DNA from: Lachnospiraceae bacterium
Lineage (GTDB): Bacteria; Bacillota; Clostridia; Lachnospirales; Lachnospiraceae
Assembly (NCBI GenBank): GCA_024699395.1
Contig: JAILPU010000032.1
Coordinates: 1-5,726 of the forward strand
Direction of reading: 5' to 3'
DNA length: 5,726 nt
In this document: positions 1 through 5,299 of the stretch, piece by piece
How the letters are laid out: each line of letters starts with the position of its first letter
Position numbering within the stretch: position 1 is the stretch's first letter
The notes under the pieces: model-generated
Database searches by the model: none
Seen by the model: only the letters and a program-made list of their open reading frames with translations
Told to the model about the DNA's origin: nothing
Translations under genes and position numbers: made by a program

Positions 1-1427
1 CAAAGGAAAAACTTATTGAAAATATGTGCAATCCGGATTACCTGAAACTTTTATGCCGTTACTTTCTATTTAATTATAAATACGAGAAGTCGTAGTTTGA
101 TTTTCAGAACAGCACGGAATATGAGGAATACCTTCAAACCAATCCGCCGGTAACGCTTGGAGGAGAAACTGTAAAAAGTTATGGTGAGATGGATATAGCG
201 AATTTTTTGTATCGTAACGGAATTTTATACGAGTATGAAAAGGAATACGAGCAGGATACAAGAACCAAAGAGCGATTTCAGTATTACCCGGATTTTTATT
301 TGACGGATTATGGTATTTACATTGAATACTTTGGAATAAATGAAAAGGGCGAGGTACCCGCATATTATTCTTCAAATGGTGGCAAGTCTCCAACGGAAGC
401 ATACCGTGACGGGATGGAATGGAAGAGAAAATGTCATAAAGCTAATAATACGCTCCTTATTGAATGTTATTCTTATGAACGTTCAAATGGAGAGCTTTTG
501 GCTAATCTCGAAGAAAAACTTAAAAAAGCCGGCGTGAAGTTTAAAACTTTAAATTATGAGGAAGTTTGGAATAAAGTTGCAGAAAGCAATTCTAAGAATG
601 TTCTTACAGGTATCGCTGAACTTATTGCCACAGTTATATCTCTTATGAAAAGTAATGAGTGTGACATAGAACAGTTAAGGACAATTTGCGATAGCGAAAC
701 AAAGAAAGGGCGTAAAACAGTATTGGTAGGGTTAGTTGCCCCTATTTATGAAGCTTATGTGAAAATATTAAAGCAAAGTGGCGAAATTGATTTTAATGAT
801 ATGATCAATGAGGCTGCAAAGATGATTAAAGCCGGTAAGTATGTTAATCCGTATAAATATGTCATAGTAGACGAATATCAGGATATTTCGAAGTCGCGGT
901 TCAATTTGTTAAAGGCTTTAAGAGAGTCTAGCGATTATAATCTTTTTTGCGTGGGCGATGACTGGCAGAGTATCTATCGTTTTGCCGGAAGTGATATGGA
1001 TTATATACTGAATTTTGCCAAGTATTGGGGTTCAACCGAGTGCAGTAAGATTGAGACGACCTACAGATTTACGGATAGTCTTATAGATATTAGCGGCCGT
1101 TTTGTCATGCGAAATCCTGCGCAGATTAAAAAGAGAATACGTGGCATACCCAGCAAATTTGGCTTTGCAATGGGAGAAATAAAAGGCTATAACGAAGCAA
1201 CTGCAATTAAGTTTATGGTTGACAGAGTGCGGGAACTGCCGGCTAACAGTGCTGTGTTCTTTATTGGCAGGTATACTTTTGACAGCAGAGTGCTTAGCGA
1301 ATGTAAAGACCTTGAATGCAGGTTCGATATGGCGACTCAGAAGGCACTTGTTATTTTACCTGAAAGGAAGGATTTAAAGATGCAGTTTATGACTGCACAT
1401 AAATCAAAAAATGAGATGCAGGTTTGA
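1..1427 (+). pseudogene. UvrD/helicase IV-like DNA helicase, interrupted and truncated
   Basis: This is the central part of a superfamily 1 helicase that would unwind DNA using ATP. The reading frame is open from position 3 but meets TAG at 93-95. Sequence on both sides of the stop reads as one family-like stretch (NPDYLKLL... before; VKSYGEMDIANFLY after), so the stop looks like a nonsense mutation. Numbering from the ATG at 189, visible motifs are Walker B/motif II DEYQDIS (228-234), motif III GDDWQSIYRFAG (256-267), motif IV TYRF (291-294) and the start of motif V, MTAHKSK (401-407). An insert with YPDFYL (33-38) and YIEYFG (44-49) is typical of this helicase group. Walker A should lie upstream of the window. 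After MTAHKSK the frame degenerates and stops at 1425-1427, so motif VI and the C-terminal domain are absent. The ATG at 189 has no properly spaced ribosome site, so it is probably not a real start. The family call is confident; loss of function is inferred. Confidence 0.85.
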
Positions 1428-1433
1428 TATAAT
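1425..1433 (+). promoter_or_regulatory. Extended -10 promoter for the 79-aa gene
   Basis: TGATATAAT matches the extended -10 form (TG, one base, TATAAT) exactly. No good -35 hexamer lies 17 bp upstream, which is acceptable for extended -10 promoters. The expected transcription start is near 1440, at the left edge of the first palindrome. The box overlaps the stop codon of the broken helicase frame. Confidence 0.55.
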
Positions 1434-1438
1434 TAGCA

Positions 1439-1464
1439 ATTTACTTGACACGTGTCAAGTAAAT
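1439..1464. promoter_or_regulatory. 26-bp perfect palindrome, probable operator (left copy)
   Basis: The half-site ATTTACTTGACAC is followed directly by its exact reverse complement, with no mismatch over 26 bp. It covers the predicted transcription start of the downstream 79-aa gene, the usual place for a repressor site. The arms contain TTGACA on both strands. The binding protein is unknown; a two-base centre with long symmetric arms would suit a dimeric MarR- or TetR-type regulator, but that is a guess. As RNA it could also fold into a hairpin. Confidence 0.75.
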
Positions 1465-1482
1465 CACCATTTTTGTTGCGAC

Positions 1483-1508
1483 AATTACTTGACAAATGTC
1501 AAGTAATT
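1483..1508. promoter_or_regulatory. 26-bp near-identical palindrome, probable operator (right copy)
   Basis: The arms AATTACTTGACA and TGTCAAGTAATT are exact reverse complements around a central AA. The copy shares the ten-base half-site TTACTTGACA, and its mirror, with the palindrome at 1439-1464. The centres are 44 bp apart, about four helical turns, which would place two bound dimers on nearly the same DNA face. It ends 10 bp before the ribosome site of the 79-aa gene, so in RNA its hairpin could also affect translation. Confidence 0.75.
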
Positions 1509-1529
1509 CAAGGTTATCGGAGGGAGTAA

Positions 1530-1769
1530 ATGATGTCTTTTTTCAAGAAGAAATCTTTAAATGAAAAAATGCTTCATGGTAAAATTGAGTATGATCCGGA
1601 GACCCAGTACGCGGTCATAAGAAGTTCTATCTGCACCGGCGAGAAGGTGGCGGGATTTAAGAACAAGACTGACGGACATTTTACTGAGGTGATGTTAATA
1701 AATGAACCTCAGGATGAGGAGAATTTCAAGAAAACATATGGGCTCGATACCGTTAAGGTCGAGTATTAG
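1530..1769 (+). CDS. Small conserved-looking protein, function unknown (79 aa)
   Basis: I cannot assign a function. The ribosome site GGAGGGAG (1519-1526) precedes two adjacent ATG codons at 1530 and 1533; GGAGG to 1530 leaves seven bases, so 1530 is used, but 1533 is possible. The protein has a basic start (MMSFFKKK), a central block YAVIRSSICTGEKVAGFKNK (27-46) with one cysteine (C35), then TEVMLI (52-57) and an acidic tail ending VKVEY. There is no signal peptide or membrane segment. The block resembles, from memory, short Clostridia proteins that are sometimes given enzyme names despite being too short for a full enzyme fold; this was not checked. It sits alone behind an extended -10 box and two palindromes, which suggests a regulated single-gene unit. 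Good ribosome site and ordered codon use make it a real gene. Confidence 0.7.
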   Translation: MMSFFKKKSLNEKMLHGKIEYDPETQYAVIRSSICTGEKVAGFKNKTDGHFTEVMLINEPQDEENFKKTYGLDTVKVEY

Positions 1770-1819
1770 ATTGCAGTAATTTGCGAGCGGTTAAGGCGGT
1801 ATTTGCCGGTGGAGATTCT

Positions 1820-1848
1820 TTGAATCGGGAAAAGAATTGGTTTATAAA
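1820..1848 (+). promoter_or_regulatory. Promoter of the GNAT-immunity-flavodoxin cluster
   Basis: The -35 box TTGAAT (1820-1825) and the -10 box TATAAA (1843-1848) are 17 bp apart, the ideal spacing. The expected start is near 1855, giving a leader of about 70 bases before the ATG at 1927. It is the best two-box promoter ahead of the cluster. Confidence 0.6.
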
Positions 1849-1851
1849 TTG

Positions 1852-1897
1852 GGTCGGTTATCGACTTATAGACCGGTCGGTTATTGGCTTGATGATT
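1852..1897 (+). repeat. 23-bp imperfect direct repeat over the transcription start
   Basis: Two copies (1852-1874 and 1875-1897) each begin with the same ten bases, GGTCGGTTAT, and share CTT at the same offset; about 16 of 23 positions agree. The junction makes the palindrome GACCGGTC (1871-1878). The repeat starts four bases after the -10 box, so it covers the predicted start and early leader. It may be a regulator-binding site, or only a local duplication. Confidence 0.45.
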
Positions 1898-1926
1898 GGG
1901 ACAAGTACCTGCGATGGGGTTTTATA

Positions 1927-2718
1927 ATGACTAACTTTGAGATAAAGGAAATTGCATTAAGGCAATCTGCTGAGGATATGGGTTGCAAGGCGCAGGATTT
2001 TTTCTCGGATAAGAATGTTGTTGTGCCGTATAATCCGGGAAAGAATGCGCGAAAATACATTAAGCAACCGGTTATATGTAATTTTGTTTCTTATGGGAGC
2101 AATATCGTTGTGGCGACTACTGAAGAAGTGGCCGATTTGGTGGCGGAATATATCGGTATGTTTGAGTTTTATCATTGCTTTGAAACGCCGAATTTGCATT
2201 GGCTTAATGAAAGACTGGAAAAACGTGGAAGTAAGGTGTGCTTTATGGCGGAGTACTTTCTTCCGGATGTGAACAGGATAGCGGATAAGGAATGTATGTA
2301 TGAGACACGCATTCTTGTTCAGGAGGACTTTAAGGACTTGTATATTCCGGATTGGAGCAATGCCCTCTGCGAGGACCGAAAACAACTGGATGTGTTGGGT
2401 GTGGGAGCATACGATAATGACAGGCTGGTAGGCCTGGCGGCGTGTTCTGTTGACTGTGACGAGATGTGGCAGATCGGAGTGGATGTTTTGCCGGGATACA
2501 GACGAAAGGGGATTGGCTCTGCACTGACAAGCAGACTGGCAACAGAAATTCTGAATCGGGGAAAGGTTCCGTTTTATTGTTGCGCATGGTCAAACATAAG
2601 GTCTGCCGGGAATGCAATAAAAAGCGGTTTTGTCCCGGCATGGGCAGAGATGACCGTCAAACCCAAAAGTGTGGTGGATGAGATGAATGGTGTTGAAGTG
2701 GAGGAGAAAAACAGATGA
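1927..2718 (+). CDS. GNAT family N-acetyltransferase (263 aa)
   Basis: The product likely transfers an acetyl group from acetyl-CoA to an amine; the substrate is unknown. The first ~115 residues form a family-specific N-terminal region (IALRQSAEDMGCKAQDFF, residues 9-26; CFETPN, 84-89). The C-terminal GNAT fold follows. Motif A is at about 185-205, with the pyrophosphate-binding loop R192-R-K-G-I-G197, and WSNIRSAGNAIKSGF (221-235) is the motif B helix. The frame stays open upstream to a TTG at 1837, but that codon precedes the predicted -10 box, so the ATG at 1927 is chosen. Its ribosome site is weak (GGGG at 1916-1919). The end overlaps the next gene by ATGA, and GGAGGAG at 2700-2706 inside this gene serves the next start, implying coupled translation. 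Family call firm, substrate open. Confidence 0.85.
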   Translation: MTNFEIKEIALRQSAEDMGCKAQDFFSDKNVVVPYNPGKNARKYIKQPVICNFVSYGSNIVVATTEEVADLVAEYIGMFEFYHCFETPNLHWLNERLEKRGSKVCFMAEYFLPDVNRIADKECMYETRILVQEDFKDLYIPDWSNALCEDRKQLDVLGVGAYDNDRLVGLAACSVDCDEMWQIGVDVLPGYRRKGIGSALTSRLATEILNRGKVPFYCCAWSNIRSAGNAIKSGFVPAWAEMTVKPKSVVDEMNGVEVEEKNR

Positions 2719-3077
2719 AGGATTATTACAACATAAGTTTTTTTGAAGATTATATTTCAGTTTCTTTATATGTTGAGTATGAAGAGGTTATGAAACTTGG
2801 CGAGGCGATGGAACAGGCAGATTCTAACGCATATATGAATGGATATAACTGGGAAGCGTTTCTTAATAAGTATCTTGAGTATAATGCACCTGAGATTCTT
2901 GATATTTTAGAATCAGATTCTGAGGCGGGAATGTATTCAGCTTATATAAATGATGTAAATGAAGAAACCAAGGCTCTTGCTCAGAAGTTTGGCGAAATAA
3001 TAGAGTCATTGATTGAAAACGAAGATTTGGCACTGGATTTTCTCGAAGAGCATGGAGACGAAATTGATTGGGATTAA
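2715..3077 (+). CDS. Imm51-like immunity protein (120 aa)
   Basis: This small, highly acidic cytosolic protein resembles immunity proteins of polymorphic toxin systems, which bind and neutralise a partner toxin. The supporting block is NGYNWEAFLNKYLEYN (42-57) followed by DSEAGMYSAY (68-77). It matches my memory of the Imm51 pattern (G-Y-x-W, then D-x-E-A-G-M-F/Y-x-A-Y), then a helical stretch rich in E and L (84-113). There is no signal peptide or membrane segment. The start has a strong ribosome site (GGAGGAG, 2700-2706, eight bases before ATG) and overlaps the acetyltransferase stop. No toxin is encoded in the window, so this would be an orphan immunity gene, or a family member with another role. 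The family assignment is from recalled motifs only. Confidence 0.6.
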   Translation: MKDYYNISFFEDYISVSLYVEYEEVMKLGEAMEQADSNAYMNGYNWEAFLNKYLEYNAPEILDILESDSEAGMYSAYINDVNEETKALAQKFGEIIESLIENEDLALDFLEEHGDEIDWD

Positions 3078-3097
3078 AGAAAACGGGGGTAGATGAT

Positions 3098-3541
3098 ATG
3101 AAAACAGCTATAATTTATTATTCGCAGCATCATGGCAATACAAAGAAGCTACTTGATGCTATAGCCCAAAAACATGAAGTGACACTCATAGATGTCACCC
3201 AGACGAAGGACTGTGATCTTGCGGAATACGACCGTATCGGTCTTGCATCCGGGATTTATTATGCCGGTTTTGCCAAGCAATTGATAACATTTGCAGAAAA
3301 ATTTTTGCCGGATAATAAGCAGGTGTTTTTTATTTATACCCATGGAGCGCCTAAGGGTGGGTTCTTAAAAGGTATCCGCGAGATTACCAACCAAAAACAC
3401 TGTAAGGAATTGGGCGAATACCACACTATGGGATTTGATACATTTGGCCCGTTTAAGCTGGTTGGCGGAGTAGCGAAAGGTCATCCCACGGAAGATGAGA
3501 TAGCAGGAGCTGTAAGCTTTTATGAGAGCTTAAAAGGGTAG
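3098..3541 (+). CDS. Flavodoxin family protein (147 aa)
   Basis: A short-chain flavodoxin that would bind FMN and carry electrons in the cytosol; the redox partner is unknown. The phosphate-binding loop is SQHHGNT (9-15) after the first strand TAIIYY. FMN ring-contact loops are expected at SGIYYAGF (51-58) and YTHGAPKGG (80-88), and a C-terminal GHPTEDEIAGAVSFYE (128-143) is typical. The ATG at 3098 is preferred over the upstream in-frame TTG at 3068 because the TTG lies inside the preceding gene and GGGGGT (3085-3090) is well placed for 3098. It lies 20 bp after the immunity gene, so it is probably co-transcribed with it. It is complete, with no odd residues seen. No clear hairpin-plus-T-run terminator follows it. 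Confidence 0.88.
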   Translation: MKTAIIYYSQHHGNTKKLLDAIAQKHEVTLIDVTQTKDCDLAEYDRIGLASGIYYAGFAKQLITFAEKFLPDNKQVFFIYTHGAPKGGFLKGIREITNQKHCKELGEYHTMGFDTFGPFKLVGGVAKGHPTEDEIAGAVSFYESLKG

Positions 3542-3546
3542 CAAAA

Positions 3547-3628
3547 TTCCAAAATGTTGATTGAAGGTACAAAAATGCTTTCCAAAATGTTGATTGAAGG
3601 TACAAAAATACTTTCCAAAATGTTGATT
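3547..3628 (+). repeat. 33-bp tandem repeat, two and a half copies
   Basis: Copies are 3547-3579, 3580-3612 and a 16-base partial at 3613-3628. Each begins TTCCAAAATGTTGATT, and the two full copies differ at one base (G/A at 3577 and 3610). The period is close to three helical turns. The third copy ends exactly on the TTGATT used as -35 box of the exonuclease promoter, so the repeat carries a phased series of the same -35-like sequence. It may bind a regulator cooperatively, or be a simple slippage array. Confidence 0.8.
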
Positions 3629-3650
3629 AATGTTAGTATGGAACTATAAT
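3623..3650 (+). promoter_or_regulatory. Promoter of the exonuclease gene
   Basis: The -35 box TTGATT (3623-3628) and the consensus -10 TATAAT (3645-3650) are separated by 16 bp. The -35 box is the end of the partial third 33-bp repeat. The expected start is near 3657, giving a leader of about 90 bases. A second, weaker candidate is the extended -10-like TGATAACAT at 3687-3695. Confidence 0.6.
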
Positions 3651-3748
3651 TTTGCAAAAATGAAGCTGAATTTGTCCCATACTTTGTGATAACATCTTTT
3701 TGGAGCTTTTTATAGAATAATTGATCATATGTAAAAAGGAGGTCGGTG

Positions 3749-4297
3749 GTGGCGGAACGTTTTGCGGTTATAGATACCGAGACAAACTGGGAAAACGACG
3801 TGATGTCCATAGGTATTGTAATTGCCGAAGATGGAAAATTTGAGGCGGTGGATTACAAGTATATCATTTTCGAGGAGGCGGCACGTGTTGGCGGAATGTT
3901 TACATACGCCATGATTCTAAAGGGACAGAAGCCGGAGTTTTATAAAAAGGAAAAGGCCATCGAGACAATTAAAGATTATTTGGACGCCAACACTGTTAAG
4001 AAGTTGTTTGCATATAATGCTTCCTTTGATGCGAGATGCCTTCCCGAACTGTGCGATTATTGCTGGCATGATATAGTCAGTTTTGCAGCATACAGGCAAC
4101 ACAATCCGGCTATTTCAGAAGATGCACTTTGCTATAAAACAGGCAGATTAAAAAGAGGTTACAAGGTGGAAGATATTCTGTGGATGTTCGGAGAAGATGG
4201 TTATATGGAGAAACACAATGCTTTGACGGATGCCATGGACGAACTTCGTATCATGGGGTATCTTAAGCATTCTATTGAGAAGTACCCCGTTCTGTAG
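3749..4297 (+). CDS. DEDDh 3'-5' exonuclease domain protein (182 aa)
   Basis: A stand-alone DnaQ/RNase T-type exonuclease that should remove nucleotides from 3' ends with two metal ions. All five catalytic residues are visible: D9 and E11 in VIDTET, D94 in NASFD (Exo II), and H156 and D161 in HNALTDA (Exo III, the H-x4-D form that defines DEDDh). The length suits a single-domain enzyme, with no polymerase or helicase attached. Two GTG codons stand in tandem at 3746 and 3749; the strong site AAGGAGG (3736-3742) leaves three bases to the first and six to the second, so 3749 is chosen. It appears monocistronic, between its own promoter and the terminator at 4426-4461. Whether it acts on DNA or RNA cannot be read from the sequence. 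Confidence 0.85.
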   Translation: MAERFAVIDTETNWENDVMSIGIVIAEDGKFEAVDYKYIIFEEAARVGGMFTYAMILKGQKPEFYKKEKAIETIKDYLDANTVKKLFAYNASFDARCLPELCDYCWHDIVSFAAYRQHNPAISEDALCYKTGRLKRGYKVEDILWMFGEDGYMEKHNALTDAMDELRIMGYLKHSIEKYPVL

Positions 4298-4425
4298 TTT
4301 CACTTGATTAATATGGCGTGGCACATATCTCAATTTGCAGTTACGTTTGGACCATATAACATGACGCCGGTGCGTATTAGATTCCGAATTCCTCAACTTT
4401 TATGGAAAATATTAAAAAATATTTA

Positions 4426-4461
4426 GACCTTGCAGCTAAAAATGCGGCAAGGTTATTTTTT
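4426..4461 (+). terminator. Intrinsic terminator after the exonuclease
   Basis: The arms ACCTTGC (4427-4433) and GCAAGGT (4447-4453) pair, with a G-T closing pair outside and an inner GC/GC pair after one mismatch. The loop is A-rich and a run of six T follows (4456-4461). It lies about 130 bp after the exonuclease stop and isolates that gene from the methyltransferase. Confidence 0.75.
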
Positions 4462-4462
4462 G

Positions 4463-4493
4463 CTCGGTACAAACCGACTCCGTCACGACCGAG
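4463..4493 (+). other. Stem-loop with two alternative pairings
   Basis: CTCGGT (4463-4468) can pair with ACCGAG (4488-4493), or its TCGGT part with ACCGA (4473-4477) across a four-base loop (ACAA). The pairings exclude each other. There is no T-run behind it and it lies upstream of the predicted methyltransferase promoter, so it might extend the terminator structure or be incidental. Confidence 0.35.
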
Positions 4494-4538
4494 TAAAAAT
4501 GCTTCTTCGTTTTACAACTGATGCAGTACACGACTTTG

Positions 4539-4547
4539 TGATACAAT
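4539..4547 (+). promoter_or_regulatory. Extended -10 promoter of the methyltransferase
   Basis: TGATACAAT matches the extended -10 form with one mismatch. The -35 region is poor (CTGATG at 4518-4523, 18 bp away). The expected start is near 4554, a leader of about 22 bases. The box is the right end of an 11-base sequence, ACTTTGTGATA (4533-4543), that also occurs ahead of the exonuclease at 3681-3691. Confidence 0.55.
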
Positions 4548-4576
4548 GGTAATATTGAAAAAATGCAGAGGTTTTT

Positions 4577-5299
4577 ATGAATAGCGCGGTTACTTTATCA
4601 TATTACGATGAAAATGCAAAAGAATTTTGTGAGAATACGGTGAATGCCGACGTGGCGCCACAGAGGGAGATGTTTCTAAAGTATCTGGAAGATGGAGCGT
4701 ACATTCTTGATTTTGGATGCGGCTCGGGAAGAGATACAAAGGCATTTCTCGATTTGGGTTACAGAGTGGATGCCGTAGACGGTTCTTTGGAATTGTGCAA
4801 AACAGCGTCTGAGTATACCGGAATTAAAGTAAAAAATATGCTCTTTCAGGACCTTGATGAAGTGGGGAAATACGACGGCATCTGGGCGTGCTCTTCAATT
4901 TTGCATGTATCAAAAGAGGAATTGAAAATTGTTTTGAAAAAAATGCTCACCGCATTAAAAGACGGCGGAGTAATATATACATCCTTTAAGTACGGGGATT
5001 TTGAGGGCGAAAGAAACGGGAGATACTTCTCTGATTTCACAGAGGAATCCTTCACGGAGTTTATTGCGGATTTCATAGAGGAATCGTCTGTAGATTTCGC
5101 AGAGGAAGCCTTTACGAGATGCAGTGTGGATCGCATAGATGAATCACCTGCAGAATGTAATGCGGATTTCAAAAAGGAATCGTCCGCAGAATCTAAGGCG
5201 GATTGCCCGCAAATTGTTGTTGCAGAAAGCTGGATTACCGGTGATGTGAGACCGGGACGGGGGGCAGAAAAATGGCTGAACCTGATTTTGAAGAAATAG
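4577..5299 (+). CDS. TehB-like class I SAM-dependent methyltransferase with repeat insert (240 aa)
   Basis: A small cytosolic methyltransferase using S-adenosylmethionine; the acceptor is unknown. Motif I is ILDFGCGSGRDT (43-54), the ribose-binding acidic strand end is VDAVDGS (64-70, D68), and YDGIWACSSILHV (99-111) is the usual strand-4 region. The C-terminal hairpin is present: ESWITGDVRPGRGAEKWLNL (217-236). Between the helix after NGRYFSDFTEESF and this hairpin lies a low-complexity, acidic insert (about 165-208) made of a 12-codon repeat. It accounts for a length some 40 residues above what I expect for close relatives. The ribosome site is modest (AGAGG, 4567-4571). The stop lies 28 bp inside the next gene, implying coupled expression with the PLD-domain protein. 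The fold is confident; activity of this version is likely but untested, since the core motifs are intact. Confidence 0.85.
   Translation: MNSAVTLSYYDENAKEFCENTVNADVAPQREMFLKYLEDGAYILDFGCGSGRDTKAFLDLGYRVDAVDGSLELCKTASEYTGIKVKNMLFQDLDEVGKYDGIWACSSILHVSKEELKIVLKKMLTALKDGGVIYTSFKYGDFEGERNGRYFSDFTEESFTEFIADFIEESSVDFAEEAFTRCSVDRIDESPAECNADFKKESSAESKADCPQIVVAESWITGDVRPGRGAEKWLNLILKK
5033..5200 (+). repeat. Degenerate 36-bp (12-codon) tandem repeat within the methyltransferase
   Basis: Units start at GAT codons: 5033, 5069, 5093, 5129 and 5165, with a further GAT at 5201. In protein they read DFTEESFTEFIA, DFIEESSV, DFAEEAFTRCSV, DRIDESPAECNA and DFKKESSAESKA. The second unit is shortened by exactly four codons (24 bp), so every unit keeps the frame. 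The DNA core GATTTCnnAGAGGAA is strongest in units one to three. The first unit looks like native family sequence and the others like diverged copies of it. Confidence 0.85.

Noticed and set aside
1439..1508. Intrinsic terminator formed by the palindromes
   Set aside because: Neither hairpin is GC-rich or followed by a proper T-run (only TTTTT at 1470-1474, six bases past the first stem), and they lie just after a promoter box. Attenuation is not excluded.
1770..1819. Terminator after the 79-aa gene
   Set aside because: Only short, imperfect GC arms (GGC...GCC) and no T-run; not convincing.
1837..1926. N-terminal extension of the GNAT protein from TTG 1837
   Set aside because: The TTG lies before the predicted -10 box (1843-1848), no ribosome site precedes it, and family-like sequence begins after the ATG at 1927.
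3068..3097. Flavodoxin start at TTG 3068
   Set aside because: It lies inside the immunity gene, and the GGGGGT ribosome site is placed for ATG 3098, directly before the first flavodoxin strand.
3547..3628. CRISPR array
   Set aside because: Copies are directly adjacent, with no unique spacers.
3520..3810. Minus-strand frame with an 11-residue repeat (SIFVPSINILE)
   Set aside because: The protein repeat is only the 33-bp intergenic DNA repeat read in reverse. The frame overlaps the exonuclease start and has no ribosome site before its ATG.
4407..4424. AT-only hairpin (AAATATT, AAAA loop, AATATTT)
   Set aside because: Low-complexity A/T sequence just before the real terminator; no independent role supported.
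4846..5172. Minus-strand serine-rich repetitive frame opposite the methyltransferase
   Set aside because: It is the shadow of the 12-codon repeat; the + strand frame has intact methyltransferase motifs on both sides.
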